From Prevotellaceae bacterium (lineage in GTDB: Bacteria; Bacteroidota; Bacteroidia; Bacteroidales; Bacteroidaceae), in assembly GCA_028726625.1 (NCBI GenBank), contig JAQYPT010000073.1, positions 29,924-93,923 on the forward strand: a DNA stretch of 64,000 nucleotides, in the 5' to 3' direction. The notes beneath the pieces are model-generated. The model did not search any database. It was not told the DNA's origin and saw only the letters and a program-made list of their open reading frames with translations. The translations under genes were made by a program, and so were the position numbers. Positions 34,623 to 43,554 of this stretch are shown piece by piece (positions within the stretch are counted from its first letter, which is position 1; each line of letters starts with the position of its first letter).

Positions 34623-36350
34623 TTTCTGGCTGTTGTCAATCCATAGTTGGAATTGTTCAACCTTTGGATTGTCGTAGCCCAATTTATATTTCTTGTTTAC
34701 CCCGCAAACATTCATTTGCAAGGCCTGTGCCTTTACCTGCGCGATGTCCGAAATCAGGTTGTATCCTGCCTTTCTGAACACAGGAACCCATTGCTCCGGA
34801 ACGCCAATGGCTGCCCATTCTTCCACCGTACTCTGCGGTATTTTCTTCTCAGGTTTCATTTGTGGGAAGAACAGCACTTCCTGTATGAACGTCTTTCCGG
34901 TCATCAACATCACCAAACGGTCGATGCCAATGCCGATACCCGATGTGGGAGGCATGCCATATTGCAGTGCGCGCAGGAAGTCTTGGTCGATAATCATGGC
35001 CTCGTCGTCACCCTTGTCAGCCAATTTCATTTGCTCCTTGAAACGCTCTTCTTGGTCGATTGGGTCATTCAATTCAGAGTAAGCGTTCGCCAATTCCTTG
35101 CCGTTCACCATCAGTTCAAAGCGTTCGGTCAGTCCAGGTTTGCTTCGGTGCATCTTGGTAAGCGGTGACATTTCCACTGGGTAATCCGTGATGAACGTGG
35201 GTTGAATGAACGTTCCTTCGCAAAACTCGCCAAATATTTCGTCAATCAACTTGCCTTTACCCATGCTCTCATCCACCTCCATGTCGAGCTTTTTGCAGAT
35301 TTCTCTTATCTCGTCTTCAGTCTTTTCGTTGAGGTCATAGCCCGTCTTTTCTTTGATGGCATCCAGAATGGGCAAGCGTCGGTAAGGAGCTTTGAAGCTG
35401 ATTATCTGTCCGTCAATCTCCCGTTCGTCACTACCGTTGACAGCTATGCAAATGGTTTCCAGCAGTTTTTCGGTAAACGACATCATCCAGTTGTAGTCTT
35501 TGTACTGCACATACAATTCCATGCAAGTGAATTCAGGATTGTGATTGCGATCCATTCCCTCGTTACGGAAGTTCTTGCCGATTTCATACACGCCTTCAAA
35601 ACCGCCCACTATCAGTCGTTTTAAGTACAGTTCGGTGGCGATGCGCATGTACATGTCGGTGTTCAGCGCATTGAAGTGTGTGACGAATGGACGCGCACTG
35701 GCACCACCGGCAATGGCTTGCAGGGTAGGAGTCTCCACCTCTGTGTAGCCAGCCTCGTCCAGTACCTTGCGCATAGTGCGTAACACCGTAGCACGTTGCA
35801 AAAACGTATCTTTCACGCCATCGTTGACAATCAGGTCGACATAGCGTTGGCGATAGCGCAATTCGGGGTCGTCAAACTTGTCGTAGGCCACTCCATCTTT
35901 GTATTTCACGATAGGCAGGGGTTTTAAGGCCTTGCTCAACAGAGTTAAACTTTGTGCGTGTACCGATATTTCACCAGTTTGAGTTTTGAACACAAAACCC
36001 TTGATGCCAATGACATCGCCAATGTCCAACAGACGTTTGAACACCACGTTGTACAAATCTTTGTTCTCATCCGGGCAGATGTCATCGCGCGTAACGTACA
36101 CTTGTATTCGGCCTTTGGAATCTTGCAATTCTACAAAACTGGCCTTGCCCATCACGCGTCGCGTCATCATGCGGCCTGCTATCACCACTTCTCGCTTTTC
36201 CTCACCGTCTTGATAGTCAGCCTTTATCTCTGTGCTGAACACGTTGGTAGGAAACTCTGCGGCAGGATAAGGGTCGATGCCCATATTTCGTAACTCTTGG
36301 AGACTTTGTCTGCGACCAATCTCCTGTTCACTCAATTCTAAGATATTCAT
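34620..36350 (-). CDS. lysS: Lysyl-tRNA synthetase (class II)
   Basis: This is a 576-aa LysRS that charges tRNA-Lys. The N-terminal OB-fold anticodon domain includes VVIAGRMMTRRVMGKASFVELQDSKGRIQVYV. The class II core has motif 1 (around DTFLQRATVLRTMRKVLDEAGYTEVETPTLQ), motif 2 (FRNEGMDRNHNPEFTCMELY) and motif 3 (GIGIGIDRLVMLMTG). The C-terminal extension of about 70 residues beyond motif 3 is typical of Bacteroidetes LysRS. The frame is open further upstream to 36407, but I take ATG 36350 (MNILELSEQEIG) as the start because it gives the normal N-terminus. The leader carries a doubled 66-bp promoter repeat. Confidence 0.95.
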   Translation of the reverse strand: MNILELSEQEIGRRQSLQELRNMGIDPYPAAEFPTNVFSTEIKADYQDGEEKREVVIAGRMMTRRVMGKASFVELQDSKGRIQVYVTRDDICPDENKDLYNVVFKRLLDIGDVIGIKGFVFKTQTGEISVHAQSLTLLSKALKPLPIVKYKDGVAYDKFDDPELRYRQRYVDLIVNDGVKDTFLQRATVLRTMRKVLDEAGYTEVETPTLQAIAGGASARPFVTHFNALNTDMYMRIATELYLKRLIVGGFEGVYEIGKNFRNEGMDRNHNPEFTCMELYVQYKDYNWMMSFTEKLLETICIAVNGSDEREIDGQIISFKAPYRRLPILDAIKEKTGYDLNEKTEDEIREICKKLDMEVDESMGKGKLIDEIFGEFCEGTFIQPTFITDYPVEMSPLTKMHRSKPGLTERFELMVNGKELANAYSELNDPIDQEERFKEQMKLADKGDDEAMIIDQDFLRALQYGMPPTSGIGIGIDRLVMLMTGKTFIQEVLFFPQMKPEKKIPQSTVEEWAAIGVPEQWVPVFRKAGYNLISDIAQVKAQALQMNVCGVNKKYKLGYDNPKVEQFQLWIDNSQK

Positions 36351-36420
36351 ATATGATAAAATAGCTATTTTTTCCCGATTATGATGGATAGAGCCCGCCA
36401 AAAGCATTCAAGACAGTTTG

Positions 36421-36522
36421 CTTTGTTAAGGCGCAGCCTATTTTATGCAAAAATAGTGCAAGCCGAAGACAAAGAAAGCTTGTTTACTTTGTTAAGGCGC
36501 AGCCTATTTTATGCAAAAGTAC
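36421..36522 (-). repeat. 66-bp promoter repeat pair upstream of lysS
   Basis: A 32-bp sequence starting CTTTGTTAAGGCGCAGCC occurs at 36421-36452 and again, identical, at 36487-36518, a period of 66 bp. On the minus strand each copy has a TAnnTTTG box (TACTTTTG at 36514-36521; TATTTTTG in the second unit) within CTATTTT-TGCAT-AAAATAG or a damaged form of it. The same 66-bp unit occurs at 52396-52480 and 56771-56905. Confidence 0.85.
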
Positions 36523-36826
36523 GAAATAAATCTGAATGTGCCTACCTTTTCATATTTTTTATAATTGCGTGACAAGCTGACTGCTATTTTGTGTCGCTGC
36601 ACACACTTTGCTGTCATTGTTTTCAACAACGAATTTAAGGAATCAATAAATCAAAGGAGCAGTGTTCCAGGTGAAGGTTCGTGCCATTACACACCAAAAA
36701 ATGTTGGATATTTTCATCATTTTAAGCCCTAAAAACGGCACTTCAAAAGTGATGAAATAGAAAAAATCGATAGGCAGGAAGGAAGCAAACATACGATTGA
36801 TCTGCCATCAATATCCTGTTTTTTCT

Positions 36827-36936
36827 TCAAAGCAATGATTTTGGTGGTCAATCTGCATCACTTTGGCGATCAATCTATATGAGTTTGTGCTTCAAAAGCA
36901 TGTGAATTACGCACTAAAAGCAATGCTTTTGGCTAG
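36827..36936. repeat. 22-bp-period degenerate array D (5 units)
   Basis: Units start with TCAA or TAAA at 36827, 36848, 36870, 36892 and 36915 (spacing 21, 22, 22, 23). The last unit contains the near-palindrome AAAAGCAATGCTTTTGG. Confidence 0.75.
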
Positions 36937-37020
36937 AAATTGTTTTGAAATTGAATGCTAAAAGTGACTGAAAAAGCTATAACTCACTGTGAGGTAGTTG
37001 TTTATGAAAGTTGCTTATAT

Positions 37021-37068
37021 TTGGCGTATTTGCACCAAAAAAGGTAGGTCGGTTTGCAAATACGCCAA
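37021..37068. repeat. Perfect 14-bp inverted repeat with GCGTATTT core
   Basis: TTGGCGTATTTGCA (37021-37034) and TGCAAATACGCCAA (37055-37068) are perfect complements around a 20-nt spacer. It lies 28 bp after the TrpB2 stop codon but has no T-run after it, so it is not a standard terminator. Confidence 0.75.
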
Positions 37069-37095
37069 TTATGAAGCGGTGTGTTGTCAAGAAAA

Positions 37096-38460
37096 TTACA
37101 CCTTGGGAACATCTTTGAGGCTGTTCGCAATCTCTTCATCTGTAATGTTGTAATTGCGCAAGTCGCCACTCAAATAACTGTCGTATGCCGTCATATCGAT
37201 GAGTCCATGGCCCGATAGATTAAAGAGAATCACCTTCTCTTCACCACTCTCTTTGCACTTTTGTGCCTCACGAATGGTGGCAGCGATGGCATGACAGCTC
37301 TCTGGAGCAGGGATAATGCCTTCGGTTCGAGAGAAAAGAATACCGGCATCGAATGCCTCCAGCTGTGGAATGTCTACGCCATGCATCAGCTTGTCTTTTG
37401 CCAATTGTGAGATAATCATGCCCGCACCATGATAACGTAAACCGCCGGCATGAATGTTGGCGGGCTTGAAGTCGTGTCCCAGCGTGTACATGGGCAACAG
37501 AGGCGTGTAGCCAGCCTCATCGCCAAAGTCGTATTCAAACTTGCCTCGGGTTAGTTTTGGGCAGCTGCTGGGCTCGGCAGCAATGTATTCTGTCTGTCTT
37601 CCTTCCAAGATAGTGTGGCGCATGAAGGGGAAGGTCAGTCCGCCAAAGTTGCTTCCACCACCGAAACAAGCAATCACGACGTCGGGATACTCGCCCGCCA
37701 TCTCCATTTGTTTCTCTGCTTCCAAACCGATAACAGTTTGATGTAGTGCCACATGGTTGAGCACCGAGCCGAGTGTGTACTTGCAGTTAGGCGTGGTAGT
37801 AGCCAGCTCGATGGCTTCAGAGATGGCTGTTCCGAGGCTTCCCTGGTGGTGTGGATCGCGCGTGATGATGTCCTTTCCGGCGCGTGTTGACATCGATGGC
37901 GAGCCTTCCACGGTGGCTCCGAAGGTGCGCATGATACTGCTGCGGTAGGGTTTTTGCTGCATCGAAATCTTCACTTGGTACACGGCAGCTTCTAATCCGA
38001 AAGTCTTTGCCGCATAACTCAAGGCTGCTCCCCATTGTCCGGCACCCGTCTCGGTGGTAACGTTCGTGGTGCCTTCTTGCTTGCAGTAGTAGCATTGGGC
38101 AAGCGCCGAGTTGAGTTTGTGTGAGCCAAGCGGGTTTACACTCTCGTTTTTGAAATAGATATGTGCCGGTGTGTCCAAGGCTTTCTCCAGCGCATAGGCA
38201 CGAACCAGTGGGGTGGAGCGGTAGTATTTGTACTTGTCCAGCACCGCTTCGGGAATGTCAATCCATCGGTGTTCGGTGTCAAGTTCTTGTTTAGAGCATT
38301 CTAAGCTGAAGATGTGCGACAAGTCTTCTGCCGTAACTGGCTGCTTGGTCTTTGGGTTAAGCGGCGGCAAAGGCTTGTTCACCATGTCGGCTTGTATGTT
38401 GTACCACTGTGTAGGAATGTCGTTTTCCTGAAGTATGAATTTCTTTTGTTTGCTCAGCAT
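37096..38460 (-). CDS. TrpB2-type tryptophan synthase beta chain
   Basis: This 454-aa PLP enzyme has the longer TrpB2 form: YYRSTPLVRAYALEKALDTPAHIYFKNESVNPLGSHKLNSALAQ, with the PLP-binding Lys at 115, then TTETGAGQWGAALSYAAKTFGLEAAVYQVKISMQQKPYR. The phosphate-binding glycine loop is CFGGGSNFGGLTFPF, and the end is LFNLSGHGLIDM. TrpB2 proteins make tryptophan from indole and serine without being tightly bound to TrpA, and often serve for indole salvage. No trpA or other trp genes are nearby. It is divergent from the symporter gene. Confidence 0.93.
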   Translation of the reverse strand: MLSKQKKFILQENDIPTQWYNIQADMVNKPLPPLNPKTKQPVTAEDLSHIFSLECSKQELDTEHRWIDIPEAVLDKYKYYRSTPLVRAYALEKALDTPAHIYFKNESVNPLGSHKLNSALAQCYYCKQEGTTNVTTETGAGQWGAALSYAAKTFGLEAAVYQVKISMQQKPYRSSIMRTFGATVEGSPSMSTRAGKDIITRDPHHQGSLGTAISEAIELATTTPNCKYTLGSVLNHVALHQTVIGLEAEKQMEMAGEYPDVVIACFGGGSNFGGLTFPFMRHTILEGRQTEYIAAEPSSCPKLTRGKFEYDFGDEAGYTPLLPMYTLGHDFKPANIHAGGLRYHGAGMIISQLAKDKLMHGVDIPQLEAFDAGILFSRTEGIIPAPESCHAIAATIREAQKCKESGEEKVILFNLSGHGLIDMTAYDSYLSGDLRNYNITDEEIANSLKDVPKV

Positions 38461-38533
38461 TGTTGTCTTTTTTTTGTTGGGTTGATGATTTAGATGGCCC
38501 GAAATAGGCCGATAAGCTTGGTTTTATCACCAA

Positions 38534-38541
38534 CAAAGGTA
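38534..38541 (-). promoter_or_regulatory. -7 box of trpB2
   Basis: TACCTTTG on the minus strand, with a TTG 23 nt upstream. The leader would be about 70 nt. It is divergent from, and only about 50 bp away from, the symporter -7 box. Confidence 0.5.
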
Positions 38542-38555
38542 AGAAAAAGATTGCA

Positions 38556-38591
38556 TTTGTGGGTCAATACATGCGAGATTTGTTAACTTTG
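38556..38591 (+). promoter_or_regulatory. Promoter of the symporter gene, adjoining the start codon
   Basis: TTTG (38556-38559) is followed after 24 nt by TAACTTTG (38584-38591). The -7 box ends 1 nt before the first possible ATG (38593), so transcription should begin after that codon. Confidence 0.5.
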
Positions 38592-38601
38592 CATGAAAAA
38601 C

Positions 38602-40026
38602 ATGACGATTGTTCTTACGTTATTAGGCTATTTTGCGGCCTTGTTGTTACTGAGTAGGATGACGACAAGGCATGCCACAAACGATACTTTTTATCGCGGA
38701 AACCGACAGTCGCCCTGGTATTTGGTGGCTTTTGGCATGATAGGTGCGTCGGTTTCGGGTGTCACCTTCGTGTCCGTGCCGGGTATGGTCAACACCATTG
38801 GCATGACCTACCTGCAAACTTGTCTGGGCTTTGTGCTGGGCTATGTGGCGGTGGCCTTTGTGTTGTTGCCCATTTACTATCGTCTGAATCTCACCACCAT
38901 CTACACTTATCTGCAACAACGCTTGGGAATTCGTTCGTATAAAACCGGCGCTTGGTTCTTTTTGTTGTCCAAAATGTCGGGTTCGGCGGTTAAGTTTTAT
39001 GTGGTGTGTATGCTCTTACAGCGGTTTGTACTCGATGCTATCGGGGTGCCTTTCATGGTCACTGTGTTGGTGCTGGTGTCGCTTATCTGGCTATATACGC
39101 GGCGCGGAGGCATCAAGACCTTGGTTTGGACCGATACGTTTCAAACCATTTGCATGTTCGCGGCGCTCATCTTCATCATCGTACAGGTGATGTCTATGCT
39201 TGATATGAATGTCGTTGAAGCCGTGAAAGCCATCGCACAGGATGACAGAAGCCGCATCTTTGTGTTTGATGATTGGCTGTCTAAACAGAATTTTTGGAAG
39301 CAATTTGTGAGTGGTATCTTTGTTGTTATCGTGATGACGGGGCTCGATCAGGACATGATGCAGAAGAATTTGACGTGCAAGACCTTGCGTGAAGCACAGA
39401 AAGACATGTGTACCTACGGACTTGCCTTCGTGCCTGTCAACCTGTTGTTCTTGGCGTTAGGTGTGCTGTTGTCCATGTTAGCCGCGCAACAGGGTGTGCC
39501 TCTGCCATCCGCAGGCGATGAGTTGTTGCCCATGTTTGCAGCAACGGGCGAGTTAGGTGCCATGGTGGTGGTGTTCTTTACCATTGGCATTGTGGCGACA
39601 TCGTTCAGCAGTGCCGACTCTGCCTTGACGGCTTTGACCACTACTTACTGTGTGGACATCTGCCAAAAGCCTGCCGATGAACGGCTCAGACATCGTGTTC
39701 ATGCGGCCATGGGCGTGGTGTTTGTGTTGTTCATCCTGATGTTCAGGACGTTCAACTCGACCAATTTGATTGATGCCATCTATATATTGGTGTCGTATAC
39801 TTATGGACCTTTGTTGGGATTGTTTGCCTTTGGACTGCTCACGAAGTGCCGTGTAAACGACCGATGGGTACCCTATTTAGCCATTGCCGCACCCATGTTG
39901 TGCTATGTGTTGGATGTGATTGCGCAGCATTTATGGCACTATCATTTTGGTTACGAATTGCTCTTGCTCAACGGTTTGCTCACCTTTGTAGGATTGTATG
40001 TAACGAGAAAGAAAGAAGTACTTTGA
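38602..40026 (+). CDS. Sodium:solute symporter family transporter
   Basis: This protein of about 474 aa has roughly thirteen hydrophobic segments of the SSS family: NRQSPWYLVAFGMIGASVSGVTFVSVPGMV near the N-terminus and VTGLDQDMMQKNLTCKT near the middle, plus TIGIVATSFSSADSALTALTTTYCVDI. It should couple Na+ entry to uptake of a sugar, amino acid or similar solute; the substrate cannot be told. The frame begins at ATG 38593, but a -7 box ends at 38591. The second in-frame ATG at 38602 (MTIVLTLLGYF) is therefore the more likely start, with almost no leader. Confidence 0.88.
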   Translation: MTIVLTLLGYFAALLLLSRMTTRHATNDTFYRGNRQSPWYLVAFGMIGASVSGVTFVSVPGMVNTIGMTYLQTCLGFVLGYVAVAFVLLPIYYRLNLTTIYTYLQQRLGIRSYKTGAWFFLLSKMSGSAVKFYVVCMLLQRFVLDAIGVPFMVTVLVLVSLIWLYTRRGGIKTLVWTDTFQTICMFAALIFIIVQVMSMLDMNVVEAVKAIAQDDRSRIFVFDDWLSKQNFWKQFVSGIFVVIVMTGLDQDMMQKNLTCKTLREAQKDMCTYGLAFVPVNLLFLALGVLLSMLAAQQGVPLPSAGDELLPMFAATGELGAMVVVFFTIGIVATSFSSADSALTALTTTYCVDICQKPADERLRHRVHAAMGVVFVLFILMFRTFNSTNLIDAIYILVSYTYGPLLGLFAFGLLTKCRVNDRWVPYLAIAAPMLCYVLDVIAQHLWHYHFGYELLLLNGLLTFVGLYVTRKKEVL

Positions 40027-40123
40027 ACTTTGAACTTTGAGATTTGAACTTTGAGGTTGCAAAATGTGAGTTTATGAACTATTAACTCGTAAACTCGTCA
40101 ACTTGTAAACTTGTCAACTATAA
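40022..40123. repeat. TTTGAAC / AACTCGT composite repeat
   Basis: TTTGAACTTTGAAC-type repeats (40022-40057) overlap the symporter stop region and are followed by AACTCGTAAACTCGTCAACTTG-type repeats (40084-40119). The block order is the same as at 16.0 and 63.8 kb, but without the C-rich arms. Confidence 0.75.
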
Positions 40124-40124
40124 C

Positions 40125-42983
40125 TCAATACCACTGCACGGCATTGCTGTATCCGCTGCGTTTGTCGTATTTCAGTGCGTCTGTCAGGGTGGCAGCGTTG
40201 GCCCTGAACGTGAAATTGTAGCTGGTATAAGGGGCCAACACCACGGAGCAACTCATGTTGAAGCAGTGGAGATCGCGCTGAAGTGATGCCGTTGTCATGG
40301 ACATGGCATGGTTCTCGAAGTCGTAACCCGATGAGAAGCTGATGTTCCACCCATCACTGATGCGAATATTGCCACTGACATTAAGGGTCTGAGTGAACTT
40401 GTAGGGATAGCGCATGGTCTTATAATTGAACTTTTTAAGGTCCTTATTCTCACTCATGGTGATACCATAACCGAATGTAAGTGACCATGGTATCTTGAAC
40501 GACATGTAGCCATCGTCATCGGTTTCGGCCTTGCCAGCCTTTTGTTTCTTCTTCGCTCCATGCTGCCCCTCAATCATATTGTCATCAATGTTGCTCTCTA
40601 TGTCGGTGTCACGTCCTTCATTATCGTTCTTATTTTGTTCGTCTTCATCCTCGTCATCATGACTGCCGGTGAAGAGCTTTTTCAGTTTTTCGGGCGTCAG
40701 CGTGTAGGAGATGTTCTGCGACATGCCTTGGAAACGACCGAAACGGCCCATTCCCCATTCCGTATGATTGCCCTCGTAGGGTCTACCATTCTCATCCAAT
40801 TCGTAGGCATACGATGCAAAGCGCGCGTTGAGATTGAAGGTGTAGTTCTTCCACCACTTCAATCTGATGCGCATGTTCAGGTCACTCAACGGCTTTTCTT
40901 TGGCCGCCATGTTGTACGACATCGATAATCCCAGCTCGTCGATGATGCTCACTTTCTTCATTCCTGTTGAGTCTTTGTCGCTCTTAACCTTCATTTCGAC
41001 GTTGTTGCCCAGGTCGAATGATATGTTTCCGCTGCGTCCTCTGCCCGGTACGGAGTACATGCCGTTCTCGTAAGGTGAATATCCTACGAGCGACACATTA
41101 CCGTCGGCATCGGTCTTTTGGTAGTAATCGTAATAGCCATAGCGGCGTGCACCGAAGTCGGGGGCATAGCTGAACGAGACGGAAGGGGTCAAGACGTGGC
41201 GGATGGCCTGCACCTTATCGCCGAAAATCTTGCGATTTGGGATGAACATACCATAGAGCTTGGTAGACATACCCAAGTTGAGCGACCAGTTATAGACGTT
41301 GTGAAAGCCATACGTGGTGTCGTTCACAACCTTTTGAGAGGCTGCGTCCCACGACCGATGTATCTTGTTTGAGTACATGCGGTCAGTGAAATTGAATGAC
41401 GGATTGACGTTGAGATAGTCGAAAAGTGTGAAGTTGGCGTTGATGGGAATGTCGTGCTGGAAACCGTTTCTCCAGTCTTTGATGAGGTTCGACTTGAACA
41501 ATCTGTCCTCTTTTGTTTGGATAGAATTGGAGAAACGGCCCGTGTAGCTTACGGCAATCTTCTCGTACCACCGCTCATTGCCCACCACATGTTTGCGCTT
41601 GAAGGGGTAGAAGCGGCTGATGCTGATGTTCAGGTCGGGCATTGTCAGGGCGATAGACGAGTCGCGCATGTTCTGCGAAAGGTTCATCGAGCTGCTCAGT
41701 GACAAGCCAATGCTTGAGAAAGTGGTGCTCCAACTCACAGAAGATGTACGGGTACTTTGCGTGAGTGCCTGCGGATTATACAAGCTTGTGAGATTGTTGC
41801 GCTCGTAACTGGAGGAGGCGAAGTTGACACTTGCCGACAACGAGCTAAAGGGATTGGCCTTTGGGTCTTGTCGGTGGCTCCATTGTATCTTATAACTTTG
41901 CTGACGGGAAAAGTCAGGTAAGCCCTTGTCACCCGTCTTTGAATCCTGGTAACTGAGAAATAAACTGCCGCTATAGCGATACCTTTTATTGTAATTGCTG
42001 GCCAGTGAAATGCCCCAAGAACCCTTGGTGTAGATCTCGCCAAGCACCTTCAAGTCGATTTTGTCACTGATGGCAAAATAATATCCGCCGTCCCTAAGAT
42101 AGAAACCACGATCCATTTCATCGCCGTAAGACGGCATGATGAAGCCTGATGAATAGCTTTTGGTGAAGGGGAAGAAACCGTATGGAACGGCAATAGGAAG
42201 CGGAACGTCGGCCACTACCAAATGGGCAGGACCAAAAACAACGTCCTTGCCTGGGCGTACCTTACCTCTTGATAGTGCGATATAGAAGTCGGGATGCTTT
42301 TTATCGCAGGTGGTATAGCGGCCGTGTTCCATGTACACCACGCCCGATGAGTCGCGCTTTGACCGCTCACTGCGCAAGAATCCCTCTTCTTGTTGGGTGT
42401 AAACGTTGTTGATAAGGCCCTTCTTGGTCTTGAAGTTGAACGCCATGGTGTCGCTTTCGTACGAATCTTGCCCCAATTTGAACACGGGAGTGCCTTCCAA
42501 CGCTTTGGTTGTGGTATCCTTGATGGCACCAGTTGCGTGCACCAGGTTGCTGTCCATGCTCATGTATATCTTCTCACTCTTGAGATCCATGTTCTCGTAT
42601 TTCACGGTAGATGAGCCGTAGAGGTGCGTGGTTTTGCTCTTGGCGTCATAAATCAGCGAATCTTCTGCGGTATATTCTACCGGTGCATCGATGCCGTTGG
42701 CCCTTTTTCTGTTGAGCGAGTCGAGCCGAATCGAGTCGTCAATCAGTTGATTATGCTTGCGAATGGCCAGCTGTAGTGAGTCTAAGGTGGTGGTGTCGGC
42801 GGCAACGGAGTCAGGGCGTTTGTCGAGTGTGGAATCGCGCTTGATTGGTAACAAGGTGTCGCCCACACCCAGCGTGTCACGTTGTTGCGTTTGTTGCTTG
42901 GCGTATGAATCAAACCTGTTCATGTCTGCCATGACGAAGGCAAAGATGAACAGCAGCAGAACTATAACCGACGGAGTTCTCAT
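40125..42983 (-). CDS. lptD: LPS-assembly protein LptD
   Basis: This 952-aa protein has an N-terminal membrane segment (PSVIVLLLFIFAFVMAD) and a Ser/Asp-rich stretch. The OstA-type jelly roll covers about residues 95-190 (YTAEDSLIYDAKSKTTHLYGSSTVKYENMDLKSEKIYMSMDSNLV). A large beta barrel follows, beginning VPYGFFPFTKSYSSGFIMPSYGDEMDRGFYLRDGGYYFAI and ending in an aromatic residue (AVQWY), as is usual for outer-membrane barrels. LptD with LptE inserts LPS into the outer leaflet. An acidic loop (DDEDEDEQNKNDNEGRD) near residue 770 is an oddity. The -7 box lies only 8 nt before the start codon. Confidence 0.9.
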   Translation of the reverse strand: MRTPSVIVLLLFIFAFVMADMNRFDSYAKQQTQQRDTLGVGDTLLPIKRDSTLDKRPDSVAADTTTLDSLQLAIRKHNQLIDDSIRLDSLNRKRANGIDAPVEYTAEDSLIYDAKSKTTHLYGSSTVKYENMDLKSEKIYMSMDSNLVHATGAIKDTTTKALEGTPVFKLGQDSYESDTMAFNFKTKKGLINNVYTQQEEGFLRSERSKRDSSGVVYMEHGRYTTCDKKHPDFYIALSRGKVRPGKDVVFGPAHLVVADVPLPIAVPYGFFPFTKSYSSGFIMPSYGDEMDRGFYLRDGGYYFAISDKIDLKVLGEIYTKGSWGISLASNYNKRYRYSGSLFLSYQDSKTGDKGLPDFSRQQSYKIQWSHRQDPKANPFSSLSASVNFASSSYERNNLTSLYNPQALTQSTRTSSVSWSTTFSSIGLSLSSSMNLSQNMRDSSIALTMPDLNISISRFYPFKRKHVVGNERWYEKIAVSYTGRFSNSIQTKEDRLFKSNLIKDWRNGFQHDIPINANFTLFDYLNVNPSFNFTDRMYSNKIHRSWDAASQKVVNDTTYGFHNVYNWSLNLGMSTKLYGMFIPNRKIFGDKVQAIRHVLTPSVSFSYAPDFGARRYGYYDYYQKTDADGNVSLVGYSPYENGMYSVPGRGRSGNISFDLGNNVEMKVKSDKDSTGMKKVSIIDELGLSMSYNMAAKEKPLSDLNMRIRLKWWKNYTFNLNARFASYAYELDENGRPYEGNHTEWGMGRFGRFQGMSQNISYTLTPEKLKKLFTGSHDDEDEDEQNKNDNEGRDTDIESNIDDNMIEGQHGAKKKQKAGKAETDDDGYMSFKIPWSLTFGYGITMSENKDLKKFNYKTMRYPYKFTQTLNVSGNIRISDGWNISFSSGYDFENHAMSMTTASLQRDLHCFNMSCSVVLAPYTSYNFTFRANAATLTDALKYDKRSGYSNAVQWY

Positions 42984-42991
42984 TTAATGTG

Positions 42992-42999
42992 CAAAATTA
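42992..42999 (-). promoter_or_regulatory. -7 box of lptD
   Basis: TAATTTTG on the minus strand ends 8 nt before the ATG at 42983, so the leader would be only a few nucleotides. A TTG lies 24 nt upstream. Downstream of a terminator-free stretch, 43000-43290 shows no gene; small hairpins occur at 43205-43250. Confidence 0.5.
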
Positions 43000-43289
43000 C
43001 ATAAATAAGAACGAATTGATATACAATTTTTTATTTTTAACTTAACACATCGTGCTAAACTTGCGCTTTGATTGCTTTTCTTCTTGTGCGCAACCTCTTG
43101 TTGGCTTCTGTCCAAAAAAATGATAAAAAAACGATGATTGCAAAGTTGTGAATTAGAAAAATCAGTCATGTTTTCAGGCTGAAAAAACGTGTTGTGGGAG
43201 CTGCGAGGCAGACTTTTTCTGCCAAAAACAGGTTGATAATGGTCCTGTTTGTATCACTTTTCACCACTATCTCTATGTGATTGGATGGT

Positions 43290-43376
43290 AAAAGCATACG
43301 TTTGACCAGTTAATAGCATACATATTGCCAATCAAAAGCAATGCTATTGGCATGAAATAGCATGCGGAAAATGTGC
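43290..43376. repeat. 22-bp-period degenerate array E (4 units)
   Basis: Cores AGCAT, AGCAT, AGCAA and AGCAT start (at G) at 43294, 43316, 43338 and 43360, exactly 22 bp apart each time. Units read TAAAAGCATACGTTTG and variants. A GCGTATTTGC word follows at 43441. No gene is seen in 43000-43554. Confidence 0.8.
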
Positions 43377-43554
43377 AAAGAATGATTGTTTTTGTGTAAA
43401 TGTTTGATCAACAATTAGATACAAAACTTGCGCAAAACTTGCGTATTTGCAGCCATCAGCATGCTTGTTTGAAAATATGGCCGTATTTAAGAGGGTGTTG
43501 TAAAAGAAAATGACAGTAAGTGCGATGCTCGATGCTGTATGGAATGGGTGGCGA

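Larger units (their letters stand above)
36523..37095. other. Gene-free region between lysS promoter and trpB2
   Basis: No coding frame is convincing. It contains array D (36827-36936), the motif at 36645-36669 shared with 24645-24664, and the perfect inverted repeat at 37021-37068. Confidence 0.6.

Noticed and set aside
37021..37068. Standard intrinsic terminator of trpB2
   Set aside because: The arms are perfect, but no T-run follows on either strand and the loop is 20 nt; kept as an inverted repeat instead.
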